Source: Microbacterium croceum
GTDB lineage: Bacteria > Actinomycetota > Actinomycetes > Actinomycetales > Microbacteriaceae
DNA length: 64,000 nt
Reading direction: 5' to 3'
Assembly: GCF_023091245.1 (NCBI RefSeq)
Contig: NZ_JAHWXN010000001.1
Location: 992,001-1,056,000, forward strand
Shown here one piece after another: positions 43,231 through 51,789 of this stretch. How positions within the stretch are numbered: the stretch's first letter is position 1; each line of letters begins with the position of its first letter. The position numbers were made by a program, and so were the translations under genes. The notes beneath the pieces were generated by a model, which was not told the origin of the DNA, did not search any database, and was given only the letters and a program-made list of their open reading frames with translations.

Positions 43231-44046
43231 ATGGATGACGCGGACTGGTCGATCCAGGAGATCGCGCGGCTCGCCGGCACCACCAGTCGCACGCTGCGCC
43301 ACTACGACGACATCGGGCTGCTGCCGCCCACGCGCATCGCGCCCAACGGCTATCGGCACTACGACGCCTCGGCGCTGGTGCGCCTGCAGCGCATCCTGCT
43401 GCTGCGCGAGCTGGGACTGGGACTGCCGCAGATCGCCGACGTACTCGGCCCTTCGACGGGCTCAGGGACCCACGGGGTGACGGGGACCACGGCGGCCGAG
43501 GCATCCGCTCTGGAGACCCACCTCGCACTGCTGCGCGAGGAGCAGGACCGGCTGCGGCGGCAGATCGCCTCGGTCGAATCCACCATCGAGTCATTGAGAG
43601 GAGGTGAAGAACTCATGGCAGAGAACATGTTCGACGGCTTCGACCACACCCAGTACAGGGAGGAGGTCGAGCATCGTTGGGGCACGAAGGCCTATGCCGA
43701 CAGCGACCGCTGGTGGCGCGGGATGACCGACGCCGAGCGCGCCGCCTGGCAGCAGCGCGTCTCTGAGCTCGGACGCGACTGGATCGCGGCCGCCGAGAGC
43801 GGTGTCGACCCGGCATCCGCCGAGGCGCAGGATGTCGCGCGGCGTCACGTCGAGTGGCTCACGGGCATCCCCGGCACTCCGGCGAGTGCGCCGGGCGGCG
43901 ATGTGAAGGCCTACGTGACCGGACTCGGCGAGATGTACGTCGCCGATCCGCGTTTCGGCGCCAACTACGCCACGTCCGACGGCGGCACCCGCGGCGCGGA
44001 GTTCGTCCGTGACGCGCTCCGCATCTACGCGGACGGCAACCTGTAG
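43231..44046 (+). CDS. TipA-like MerR regulator (MerR HTH + TipAS domain)
   Basis: A 271-residue regulator. Residues 7-75 are a MerR winged helix (SIQEIARLAGTTSRTLRHYD, GYRHYDASALVRLQRI); about 90-122 is a coiled-coil linker; residues 130-271 form a TipAS antibiotic-binding domain (MFDGFDHTQYREEVEHRWG, YADSDRWWRGM, RHVEWLTGIPG, YVADPRFGANYA). TipA-type proteins bind thiopeptide-like or other drugs and switch on efflux or their own gene. The linker between the two parts contains a REP-like insertion (GPSTGSGTHGVTG). A separate in-frame start at 43615 would give the drug-binding domain alone. Its own MerR-type promoter lies upstream. Confidence 0.93.
   Translation: MDDADWSIQEIARLAGTTSRTLRHYDDIGLLPPTRIAPNGYRHYDASALVRLQRILLLRELGLGLPQIADVLGPSTGSGTHGVTGTTAAEASALETHLALLREEQDRLRRQIASVESTIESLRGGEELMAENMFDGFDHTQYREEVEHRWGTKAYADSDRWWRGMTDAERAAWQQRVSELGRDWIAAAESGVDPASAEAQDVARRHVEWLTGIPGTPASAPGGDVKAYVTGLGEMYVADPRFGANYATSDGGTRGAEFVRDALRIYADGNL
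43451..43470 (+). repeat. REP-like motif inside the tipA-like gene
   Basis: CTTCGACGGGCTCAGGGACC, in frame, encodes part of GPSTGSGTH between the HTH and the coiled coil. Nearly identical to the motif inside purF (37355). Confidence 0.7.
43599..43617 (+). promoter_or_regulatory. Strong internal ribosome-binding site and start
   Basis: AGGAGGTGA (43599-43607), an almost full complement to the 16S rRNA tail, is seven bases before ATG 43615, in frame with the tipA-like gene. It sits exactly where the TipAS domain begins. Confidence 0.8.
43615..44046 (+). other. Alternative product: free TipAS drug-binding domain
   Basis: Translation from the internal ATG gives a 143-residue protein (MAENMFDGFDHTQ...) lacking the HTH. 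In Streptomyces lividans tipA makes a free TipAS protein of about this size from an internal start on the same message. The ribosome-binding site here is better than that of most genes in the window, so the same arrangement is likely (inference). Confidence 0.65.
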
Positions 44047-44219
44047 CCCGCTGCGGGGTCGGGAACGCATCGGAGTCCATCGACTCGGGTGCGCTTTCGA
44101 CCCCGCGCGGAACGGGCGATGCTCGTGTGGCCGCGCGCCGATCGAGCCTGGCTTTGCACAGATCGAGACGCCACGGCAAGGCCGAGAGCGGATGTCGATG
44201 CGGGGCGTAGTGTCGTGCC
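44047..44219. other. 173-bp gap with no supported feature
   Basis: Between the TipA-like gene and the membrane-protein gene. I see no clear promoter, hairpin or coding sequence here. Confidence 0.4.
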
Positions 44220-44594
44220 ATGGCCGCCCGACGCAGACGCACCGATGCCGCACCGCTCTTCGCGGCAGCTGCGGTCGCCTACACCGCGAACGTCGCTCTC
44301 GGCTCGGCCGTCGCCGCCAGGGTCATCGACACGAGCGGCTTCCGCTGGCTGCACCACGCGATGTACATCGCCACCTGCGTGACATCGGCCGCGGCGTTCT
44401 CCGCGGTGCTGTGGGGGCGACCGAAGGGCACGAGCCGGAGGGCCGCCCTCGCTCTGGCCCCTGCGGCGGTGCCGCTCGCCGCGATCCCCTACCTCGGAAG
44501 CCGCGGCCGGCGGCATCCGCTCACGGCGCTCGCCGCCGCCCCCTTCATCGCCGCGGGCCTGGTGTGCGCGTGGTTCCCCGCCGACCGGAAGTGA
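44220..44594 (+). CDS. Small multi-TM membrane protein of unknown function
   Basis: A 124-residue protein with about four hydrophobic segments ([73 protein letters not shown]) separated by short basic loops. It ends four bases before the nitroreductase gene, so they may be co-transcribed. No recognised family. Confidence 0.6.
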   Translation: MAARRRRTDAAPLFAAAAVAYTANVALGSAVAARVIDTSGFRWLHHAMYIATCVTSAAAFSAVLWGRPKGTSRRAALALAPAAVPLAAIPYLGSRGRRHPLTALAAAPFIAAGLVCAWFPADRK

Positions 44595-44598
44595 TCCC

Positions 44599-45399
44599 AT
44601 GGAACTGCTCGACGCCATCCGCCGCCGCAAGACCACGAACGGGCCCTTCCTGCCCGACCCCGTCTCGGAGGAGCACCAGCGGGTGTTGCTGGAGGCGGCG
44701 GGGCGCGCGCCATCGCAGCTGAACAGCCAGCCGTGGCGCTTCGTCGTGATCGAGAGCAGGGACACGATCGACCAGATCGCTCGCATCTCCGGCGAGAGCA
44801 TGACGGAGGCGATGTCGAACGGCACGTTCTTCGAGCGCTACAAGCCGTACTTCCGCTTCAGCCAGGCCGAGATGGACGAGAAGCGCAACGGGATGCTGTT
44901 CGACAAGCTCCCCGCGGCGCTGCGCCCCTTCACGAGTCAGGTCTTCACCAAGCGCGGCCAGACGCTCATGAACACGTTCGGGGTCCCCAAGACGCTGGGG
45001 GCCGAGAACCGCAGACTGGTGGCCGGCTCACCGCTGCTGCTGGGCGTGATGCTCGACCGCAGCGAGTACCGCCCTGGGCAGCTGTCGTCGTTCTACTCGG
45101 TGTTCAGCATGGGGGCGGCGATGGAGAACATCTGGCTCACCACGGTCGAGCTGGGGATGGGCATCCAGTTCATCTCGTTCCCGATGGAGGTGCCTGGACG
45201 CTGGGACGAGATCGTGCGCCTGCTCCATGTGCCGGATGACCTGGAGCTGATGGCGGTCTACCGGCTCGGCTATCTGCCGCCCGAGCAGCGTCGGCCGGCG
45301 ATCGACTGGTCGAGCAGCCAGCGCCGCCTCGCCTCGCAGTACGTCTTCCGCGAGAGCTGCGAGACCCCGCAGCAGGGCTGGGATGCTCCGCTCGCGTGA
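44599..45399 (+). CDS. Nitroreductase-family FMN oxidoreductase
   Basis: A 266-residue nitroreductase-like protein. [20 protein letters not shown] with the Arg-rich FMN phosphate contact, [35 protein letters not shown] and [11 protein letters not shown] fit the family fold. An insertion of about 70 residues (about 75-150) relative to minimal family members includes [11 protein letters not shown]. Expected to use FMN and NAD(P)H; substrate not known. Confidence 0.85.
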   Translation: MELLDAIRRRKTTNGPFLPDPVSEEHQRVLLEAAGRAPSQLNSQPWRFVVIESRDTIDQIARISGESMTEAMSNGTFFERYKPYFRFSQAEMDEKRNGMLFDKLPAALRPFTSQVFTKRGQTLMNTFGVPKTLGAENRRLVAGSPLLLGVMLDRSEYRPGQLSSFYSVFSMGAAMENIWLTTVELGMGIQFISFPMEVPGRWDEIVRLLHVPDDLELMAVYRLGYLPPEQRRPAIDWSSSQRRLASQYVFRESCETPQQGWDAPLA

Positions 45400-45423
45400 C
45401 CGGAATCGCTGCGGGCGTGCGGC

Positions 45424-46953
45424 TCAGCGGCGACCCGTGCGGGGCAGCTCCTTCAGGTCGCGCAGCGCGGGTCCCTCGATGCGTGTGCCGTCGGGGGCGA
45501 ACCGTGACGCATGCAGCGGGCAGTCCCACGTGCACTCCGCGTCGTTCCACTCCAGCACCCCGCCGAGGTGCGGGCAGACGGCGTCGACCGCGCGGGTGAC
45601 GCCGTCGACGGTCGAGATCGCGACCGGGAGCCCGGCGCGGTTGGCGACGACGCCCTCGCCCTCGTCCGGCTGAGGGACCGGCACGGACCGGGACTCGGCC
45701 TCCGACCATCCTGACGCCAGCGCGGCCGCGACCTTGCCGCCCTCCGTCGCACCGCGCACGAGGTCGGCGGCCATGGTCAGCCGGGTGGCGAACGTGTTCA
45801 TCCACCGCGGGCGGTCGTTCCAGCTGGTTCCGAGGATCTCGGCGGTCAGACGCATCGCGGCCGCCGGTGCGTTCGAGAGTCCCCATTTGGCGTAGCCGGT
45901 GGCGAAGCGGATGCGCCCGAGGCCGCGCGGCATCGCACCGACGAAGGGGATGAGATTGTGCGACTCGTAGTCCTGCGCCGACCATCGGTGCGTCTCCTCG
46001 GCGCCGGGGAAGTGCGCCTGCGTCCACGACACGATGTCCTCGACCGCGGCCTTCTCGCCGTCCGAGCGGCCGACCGGATGACCGTTCCCGCCGACCACCA
46101 GCTGCGCCGTGCCCACCGGGCCATCGGCATCGGACACCGAACGGATGGACCTGGTCGGGCCGTCGACGGAGAGGAACGTCCCCTCCGGCACCTCGCCGGG
46201 AACGCGGAACGAGACGCAGTACGAGCGCAGTCCGCGGATCTTCGCGAAGTAGAGGCCGCGGTCCAGGATCGGGGTCCCCGTCGCGATCACGATGTGGTGG
46301 GCGAACAGTGGCCCGAGCGCCGTCTCGACGCGGGTGTCGGGCAGCGCGTGGGCTCCGGTGACCCGCACACCGGTGTGCAGCGTCCCTCCCGCCGCCCGCA
46401 GTTCCTCCACCAACGCTCGCGCGAGGCGCACGGGATCGATCGCCACCTGGTCGTCGAGGGAGACCGCGCCGGAGATCGGGAACGGCACGGACGGCAGCTC
46501 CTCCGGCGTGAGCATCCGCGTCGGCAGCCCCGCCTCCTGCGCGGCATCGTGCTGGGCCTGCAGCGTCTCGAGTCCGCCGCGCCCCTGCGCGTAGGAGTGG
46601 TCCGTGCGGCGCGTGTACGAGACGCCGGCACCGTCCGCGAAAGCGGTCAGCCAGTCCATCCCCGCGCGGTTGGCCTCGACATACGCCCGCACCAGCGCGG
46701 CGGGGTGATGGCGGCGGATCTCGGCGAGCTGGTGGCCCTGCAGCAGCGAGAGCTTGCCGGTGTTCCCGCCGGTGGCGAGCTCGGCGACCTCTCCCGCGTC
46801 GATCACGGCGACCTCGTGCCCTGCGCGGGCGAGCATGACCGCGGTCGTCAGTCCGGTGATCCCCGCGCCGACGACCACGACGTCATGCCGGGCTCCCGGT
46901 ACGAAGTCCGAGCCGAGGGGGAGGGGTGCGTCGGTCTTCCACAGAGGCGTCAT
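45424..46953 (-). CDS. FAD-dependent oxidoreductase with C-terminal Rieske domain
   Basis: A 509-residue two-domain enzyme. Residues about 20-380 are a DAO-type FAD fold (DVVVVGAGITGLTTAVMLAR, VAVIDAGEVAELATGGNTGK, VIATGTPILDRG, RIRFATGYAKWGLSNAPAAA). The C-terminal about 90 residues form a Rieske domain with CPHLGG and WDCPLHASRF, the Cys-x-His and Cys-x-x-His ligands of a [2Fe-2S] cluster. Similar fusions oxidise amines or supply electrons from a flavin to the cluster. Start uncertain: ATG 46951-46953 chosen; GTG at 46971 would add six residues, and neither has a clear ribosome-binding site. Confidence 0.85.
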   Translation of the reverse strand: MTPLWKTDAPLPLGSDFVPGARHDVVVVGAGITGLTTAVMLARAGHEVAVIDAGEVAELATGGNTGKLSLLQGHQLAEIRRHHPAALVRAYVEANRAGMDWLTAFADGAGVSYTRRTDHSYAQGRGGLETLQAQHDAAQEAGLPTRMLTPEELPSVPFPISGAVSLDDQVAIDPVRLARALVEELRAAGGTLHTGVRVTGAHALPDTRVETALGPLFAHHIVIATGTPILDRGLYFAKIRGLRSYCVSFRVPGEVPEGTFLSVDGPTRSIRSVSDADGPVGTAQLVVGGNGHPVGRSDGEKAAVEDIVSWTQAHFPGAEETHRWSAQDYESHNLIPFVGAMPRGLGRIRFATGYAKWGLSNAPAAAMRLTAEILGTSWNDRPRWMNTFATRLTMAADLVRGATEGGKVAAALASGWSEAESRSVPVPQPDEGEGVVANRAGLPVAISTVDGVTRAVDAVCPHLGGVLEWNDAECTWDCPLHASRFAPDGTRIEGPALRDLKELPRTGRR

Positions 46954-47030
46954 GCGATCAGTCAACGCCACCGGCGGGCGAGCTTCCAGCGCCTTGACAT
47001 TCCCGGGATGCGCGGGGATCGGGGACTACA

Positions 47031-47417
47031 GTGGCCACCGTGAACCTCCGCCGTGTGCTGCTCGTCGCCCTGGGCGGAACGATCGGCACCGCGGCCCGTC
47101 TCGGGCTCGGGCTGCTGATCCCCGAGAACGGCGGCTTCCCCACCGCGGTGCTCATCGCGAACCTCCTCGGCGCGCTGCTCATCGGGGTGCTCGCCGCGCG
47201 TCTGCCGGCGTCGCACGAGCTGCGCGTGCTCCTCGGAACCGGCGTGCTCGGCGGCTTCACCACCTACAGCGCTTTCATGACCGGAACCCTCGCGCTGTGG
47301 GCGGAGGCGCCGATCGTGGCGGTCGCCTACGCGCTCGGATCGGTCGTGCTCGGCCTCGGTGCCGCGGCGCTCGGGCTGCGTCTGGGACGCCGTCGGGACC
47401 GAGGGGCGGCGGCATGA
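47031..47417 (+). CDS. crcB: Fluoride channel Fluc/CrcB, first subunit
   Basis: A 128-residue four-TM protein with GGTIGTAARLGLGLLIP (family start), LIANLLGALLIGVLAARL (with the conserved Asn) and GVLGGFTTYSAFMTGTL (Na+/Phe-box region). CrcB proteins form dual-topology dimers that export fluoride. Start is GTG 47031 (GTG 47040 is possible). It overlaps the second crcB by ATGA. Confidence 0.92.
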   Translation: MATVNLRRVLLVALGGTIGTAARLGLGLLIPENGGFPTAVLIANLLGALLIGVLAARLPASHELRVLLGTGVLGGFTTYSAFMTGTLALWAEAPIVAVAYALGSVVLGLGAAALGLRLGRRRDRGAAA

Positions 47418-47776
47418 GCCCGCTGCTGTTCCTCGCCGCCGCGCTCGCCGGCGGAGCGGGCGCGGTTCTGCGCTATCTGGCCGACCTCGGCGTCGCACGG
47501 TTCGCGGGGAGGCGGTTCCCGTGGGGCATCCTCCTGGTGAACGTCTCCGGCTCGTTCGCCCTGGGAGTCGTGGCCACGGCGCTGCCCGAGGGGGCGTTCG
47601 TGCTTGGTGCGGGGCTGCTCGGCGGCTACACCACGTTCAGCACGGCGATGCTCGACACGGTCGCACTCCGGCGCGATGGCGAGGGGCGGGCGGCCGCCGT
47701 CAACGCGATCGGGATGCTCGCGCTCGGGCTCGTCGCCGCAGGACTCGGCCTCGCGCTCGGAGCCGGGCTGCGCTGA
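47414..47776 (+). CDS. crcB: Fluoride channel Fluc/CrcB, second subunit
   Basis: A 120-residue four-TM homologue: AGGAGAVLRYLADLGVARFA, GILLVNVSGSFALGVVATAL and GLLGGYTTFSTAMLDTVAL. Paired genes of this kind make heterodimeric fluoride channels with the subunits in opposite orientation; RRFPWG here and the basic C-terminus of the partner fit. ATG 47414 overlaps the previous stop. No fluoride riboswitch motif was recognised upstream. Confidence 0.92.
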   Translation: MSPLLFLAAALAGGAGAVLRYLADLGVARFAGRRFPWGILLVNVSGSFALGVVATALPEGAFVLGAGLLGGYTTFSTAMLDTVALRRDGEGRAAAVNAIGMLALGLVAAGLGLALGAGLR

Positions 47777-47823
47777 GCGCGGGGTCGGGCGCACGCGCTC
47801 CCAGCATCCTCTCACCGCGAGAA

Positions 47824-47843
47824 TGTACAAACGTACATGTACA
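47824..47843. promoter_or_regulatory. Candidate TetR operator upstream of tetR-RND operon
   Basis: TGTAC-AAAC-GTACA (47824-47837) is a perfect dyad and runs into GTACATGTAC (47833-47842) and TGTACA (47838-47843). It lies 19 bp before the tetR start, a natural autorepression site. Confidence 0.65.
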
Positions 47844-47861
47844 GCTGTTCCGGGGGTGGTC

Positions 47862-48449
47862 ATGGGGGAAGTCGCGCGTCGTCGCCGCGACCCTGAGGCG
47901 CGCCGCCGGGAGATCGCGGAGGCGGCAGCCGAGCTCATCGTCGAAGTCGGCACCGATGCGATCACGCACCGCCTGGTCGCCGCCAGAGCCGGGGTTCCGC
48001 TGGGTGCCACCACGCAGTACTTCGACACGCTCGACGATCTGCGCACCGCCGCGTTCGGCGTGCTCGCCGACGAGGTCGACGCACGACTCGAGGGCGTCCG
48101 TGCCGTGCTCGCCGTCCAGGGCGTGAGCCCCGCCGTGCTCGCCGTGCTCATCGTCGAAGGTCTCGAGGATGCCCGTGCCGTCCAGGCCGACCGTGCCGTG
48201 GTCACGGCCGCCGTCCACGATCCGCGCCTCCGCGAGCTCGCCCGCCACCTCTCCGAGCAGCTCACCGCCATGCTGGAGCCGAGTTACGGCACCGAGCGCG
48301 CGACGGCCGCCACGATCTTCATCGACGGGGTGATGTGGAGCGCGCAGATCCGCGATGCACCGCTCGACCGTCCCTTCATCGAGACCGCACTGCAGCGCAT
48401 CCTCGGCGAACCCGCATCCGTCCGTCCTGCCGCGCAGCCCGCACCCTGA
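47862..48449 (+). CDS. TetR-family transcriptional regulator
   Basis: A 195-residue regulator. N-terminal TetR HTH: RRREIAEAAAELIVEVGTDA, ITHRLVAARAGVPLGATTQY, FDTLDDLRTAAF. The C-terminal all-helical domain would bind an inducer. It is 15 bp upstream of the RND exporter gene and probably controls it. ATG 47862 is preferred to the upstream GTG and GTG-GTC codons; the repeat of TGTAC sites upstream is its likely operator. Confidence 0.9.
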   Translation: MGEVARRRRDPEARRREIAEAAAELIVEVGTDAITHRLVAARAGVPLGATTQYFDTLDDLRTAAFGVLADEVDARLEGVRAVLAVQGVSPAVLAVLIVEGLEDARAVQADRAVVTAAVHDPRLRELARHLSEQLTAMLEPSYGTERATAATIFIDGVMWSAQIRDAPLDRPFIETALQRILGEPASVRPAAQPAP

Positions 48450-48464
48450 ACCGAGGAAACAGCC

Positions 48465-51400
48465 TTGTCGAATCTCGCCGTCCTGAGTTTGAAGAACCGC
48501 GCGCTCATCGCCCTGATCACGATCGTCGCCGCGGTGTTCGGCGGTCTCGCGCTCACGAGTCTGAAGCAGGAGCTCATCCCCTCGCTCGAGCTTCCGAACC
48601 TCGTCGTCATGACCACCTACCCCGGCGCCTCGCCCGAGGTCGTCGAGAACGACGTCTCGACGCCGATCGAGTCCGCGATCCAGGGCGTGCCCGGGCTCGA
48701 GGGCACCAGCGCGACGAGCACCACCAACGCATCGATCGTGCAGGCGACGTTCGCCTACGGCACGAACCTGGCGACGGCGGAGCAGAAGATCCAGCAGTCC
48801 ATCAACCGCATCTCCTCCGATCTCCCGGATGATGTGACCCCGCAGGTGCTCGCGGTGGCGATCGACGACTTCCCGGTGATCCAGGTCGCCGTGACCGGCT
48901 TCGACGACGCCGAGAACGCGCAGGCGGAGCTCGAGAGCATCGCGATCCCCGACCTCGAAGACGTCGACGGCGTCAACGCCGCGCAGATCGTCGGCGGCAT
49001 CGGTCAGCGCATCAGCATCACCCCGGACGTCGCGAAGCTCGCCGCCGAAGGCCAGAGCACGCAGGCCATCAGCTCGGCGCTGCAGCAGAACGGCACGCTG
49101 TTCCCCGGCGGGGACATCACGCAGGACGGTCAGACGCTCACGGTGCAGACCGGAGCGAAGATCACCTCGGTCGACGAGATCGCCGCCCTGCCGCTGGTCG
49201 GCACGAGCCTGACGATCGGCGATGTGGCCACTGTCGTGCAGGAGTCCGACCCGATCTCCTCGATCTCTCGCGTCGACGGCAAGGATGCGCTGTCGATCTC
49301 GATCACCAAGCTGCCGGCCGCCAACACGGTGGAGGTGTCGAAGGGCGTGATCGCGGCGCTCGACGAGATCGGCAAGGCGTTCCCGGATGCCGAGTTCACG
49401 ATCATCTTCGACCAGGCGCCGTTCATCGTGCAGTCGATCGACACCCTGGCCACCGAGGGTCTGCTCGGTCTCGTGTTCGCGGTGATCGTCATCCTGGTGT
49501 TCCTGCTGTCGGTCCGCTCGACGCTCGTGACCGCGATCTCGATCCCCACCTCGGTGCTGATCACGTTCATCGGTCTGCAGGCGTTCGGGTACTCGCTGAA
49601 CGTGCTGACGCTGGGTGCGCTCACGATCGCGATCGGTCGCGTCGTCGACGACTCCATCGTCGTGATCGAGAACATCAAACGGCACTACGTCGGTGACGCG
49701 GACAAGGGCGATGCCATCCGTCTCGCGGTACGCGAGGTCGCGGCGGCGATCACGGCGTCGACCATCACCACGGTCGCCGTGTTCCTGCCGATCATGTTCG
49801 TCGGCGACATGGTGGGCGAGCTGTTCCGCCCGTTCGCGATGACGGTGACGATCGCCATGGTCGCCTCGCTCCTGGTCGCCCTGACCATCGTGCCGGTGCT
49901 CGCCTACTGGTTCCTCAAGCCCGGCAAGGAGCTGCTCGACGACAGCGGCACCGCGATCGATCCCGAGCACCCGGACGCGCCGCCGACGCGGCTGCAGCGC
50001 GGTTACCGCCCCATCCTCGGGTGGACGCTGAAGCACTCCGGCATCACCGTGATCCTGGCGGTGGTCGTGCTCGGTGCGACCCTCGCCGCCGCGCCGCTGA
50101 TGAAGATCAACTTCCTCGGCGACAGCGGTCAGAACACCATGACCGTCACGCAGGACCTCGGCCCGACCGCGAGCCTGCAGGCCAAGTCCGATGCCGCCGT
50201 CGCCGTGGAAGACGCGCTGCTCGATATCAAGGGCATCGAACACGTGCAGGCCTCGATCGGATCGAGCGGTTCCGCGCTGCGTGACGCCTTCTCCGGCGGC
50301 GCCGGCATCACCTACTCGGTCCTCACCGACGGCGACGCCGACCAGGAGGCGCTGCGCGCCAAGGTGCAGGACGCGATCGACGGACTCGGCGACGACGTCG
50401 GAGACATCGCGGTCGCGGCGTCGGCCGGCTTCGGCTCGAGCGACATCGAGATCACGGTTTCCGCCTCGAACGCCGACGATCTGAACACCGCGACCTCGGC
50501 CGTCGTCGACGAGCTCAAGGGACGCGACGGCATCAGCCAGGTGACCGACAACCTCGCTGCGGCCCTGCCGTACATCGCCGTGGTGGTCGATCGTGAAGCG
50601 GCGGCGCAGCGCGGACTGTCCGAGGTCGCCGTGGGTTCCATCGTGTCGAACACGATGCGTCCGCAGCAGCTGGGCTCGGTCGAGATCGACGACACCGCCC
50701 TGACGGTGTATCTGGTCACGCCAGAGCCGCCCACCACCGTGGACGCGCTGAAGGAGCTCGCGATCCCGACGCCGCTCGGCGTCGTGCAGCTGCAGGACAT
50801 CGCGACGGTCGAGCAGCGCAACGGCCCGACCTCGATCACGACCGAGCAGGGTCGCCGCACGTCGACGATCACGGTGCCGCCCGGCACCGACAACCTCGCC
50901 ACCGCCACGCAGTCGGTGAATGAGGCTCTCGCCGCGGTAGATCTGCCGGATGGTGCATCGGCCGAGGTCGGCGGTGTCGCCTCGCAGCAGGCCGATTCGT
51001 TCTCGCAGCTCGGACTCGCGATGCTGGCCGCGATCCTGATCGTCTACGTGGTGATGGTGGCGACCTTCAAGTCGCTGCGCCAGCCGCTGCTGCTGCTCGT
51101 CTCGGTGCCGTTCGCGGCGACCGGCGCGATCCTGCTGCAGATCGTCACGGGTGTGCCGCTCGGCGTGGCCTCACTGATCGGTGTGCTGATGCTCATCGGC
51201 ATCGTGGTCACCAACGCGATCGTGCTCGTCGACCTCGTGAACCAGTACCGCGAGAAGGGGCTGTCGACCATCGAGGCGGTCAAGGCCGGTGGCGAGAAGC
51301 GTCTGCGTCCGATCCTGATGACGGCGCTGGCGACGATCTTCGCGCTCACCCCGATGGCACTCGGGATCACCGGCCACGGCGGGTTCATCTCGCAGCCGCT

Positions 51401-51671
51401 GGCCATCGTCGTGATCGGTGGTCTGATCTCGTCGACCGTGCTGACGCTGATCGTGCTGCCGACGCTCTACAACCTCGTCGAAGGTGCCAAGGAACGTCGT
51501 CAGGCGCGTAAGGCCGGGCGGTCCGATGACACTCCCGCGCCCGCACTCGCCGGTGCCGATGCGGCTGCCGCGGTCGCTGCCGTGCACGGCCCGCAGACGG
51601 AGGCGTCGGCGGACGGCTCGGCGGAGGCGCACCGGCTGACCCGCCGTGAGCTGCGCAAGCGCGGGGAGTAA
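48465..51671 (+). CDS. RND-family efflux transporter (AcrB/SwrC-like)
   Basis: A 1068-residue RND pump. The N-terminus SLKNRALIALITIVAAVFGG and the two large loops (about 35-335 and 545-860) fit AcrB architecture. GRVVDDSIVVIENIKRH carries the Asp-Asp proton relay of TM4. Later helices include VVMVATFKSLRQPLLLLVSV and GIVVTNAIVLVDLVNQYREK. TTG start with GAGGAAA seven bases upstream. No membrane-fusion or outer-membrane partner is encoded here, as in SwrC-like Gram-positive pumps, which export lipopeptides or other hydrophobic compounds. Likely controlled by the TetR gene just upstream. Confidence 0.93.
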   Translation: MSNLAVLSLKNRALIALITIVAAVFGGLALTSLKQELIPSLELPNLVVMTTYPGASPEVVENDVSTPIESAIQGVPGLEGTSATSTTNASIVQATFAYGTNLATAEQKIQQSINRISSDLPDDVTPQVLAVAIDDFPVIQVAVTGFDDAENAQAELESIAIPDLEDVDGVNAAQIVGGIGQRISITPDVAKLAAEGQSTQAISSALQQNGTLFPGGDITQDGQTLTVQTGAKITSVDEIAALPLVGTSLTIGDVATVVQESDPISSISRVDGKDALSISITKLPAANTVEVSKGVIAALDEIGKAFPDAEFTIIFDQAPFIVQSIDTLATEGLLGLVFAVIVILVFLLSVRSTLVTAISIPTSVLITFIGLQAFGYSLNVLTLGALTIAIGRVVDDSIVVIENIKRHYVGDADKGDAIRLAVREVAAAITASTITTVAVFLPIMFVGDMVGELFRPFAMTVTIAMVASLLVALTIVPVLAYWFLKPGKELLDDSGTAIDPEHPDAPPTRLQRGYRPILGWTLKHSGITVILAVVVLGATLAAAPLMKINFLGDSGQNTMTVTQDLGPTASLQAKSDAAVAVEDALLDIKGIEHVQASIGSSGSALRDAFSGGAGITYSVLTDGDADQEALRAKVQDAIDGLGDDVGDIAVAASAGFGSSDIEITVSASNADDLNTATSAVVDELKGRDGISQVTDNLAAALPYIAVVVDREAAAQRGLSEVAVGSIVSNTMRPQQLGSVEIDDTALTVYLVTPEPPTTVDALKELAIPTPLGVVQLQDIATVEQRNGPTSITTEQGRRTSTITVPPGTDNLATATQSVNEALAAVDLPDGASAEVGGVASQQADSFSQLGLAMLAAILIVYVVMVATFKSLRQPLLLLVSVPFAATGAILLQIVTGVPLGVASLIGVLMLIGIVVTNAIVLVDLVNQYREKGLSTIEAVKAGGEKRLRPILMTALATIFALTPMALGITGHGGFISQPLAIVVIGGLISSTVLTLIVLPTLYNLVEGAKERRQARKAGRSDDTPAPALAGADAAAAVAAVHGPQTEASADGSAEAHRLTRRELRKRGE

Positions 51672-51679
51672 TCCGCGGT

Positions 51680-51767
51680 CGTACGTACCTCAGGATGATC
51701 CGGCCTCGCGCCTCCGCAGACACCTGTCTGCGGAGCGGCGGGGCCGGATCGTCCTGAGTTGCGAACG
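51680..51767. repeat. 88-bp palindromic intergenic repeat, copy C
   Basis: CTCAGGATGATCCGGCC on the left pairs with GGCCGGATCGTCCTGAG on the right with one mismatch, and CTCCGCAGA with TCTGCGGAG around a CACCTG loop. Ends CGTACGTACC and TTGCGAACG match the family at 7281. It also probably ends the RND transcript. Confidence 0.7.
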
Positions 51768-51789
51768 CGGGCGACCGGCCCGGGCCTGC

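Noticed and set aside
47777..47861. Fluoride riboswitch near crcB
   Set aside because: No recognisable pseudoknot sequence was found here or in the short region before the first crcB gene.
47700..50243. 847-codon open frame antisense to the RND gene
   Set aside because: Shadow of the real gene; low-complexity Arg/Asp/His-rich protein with no start context.
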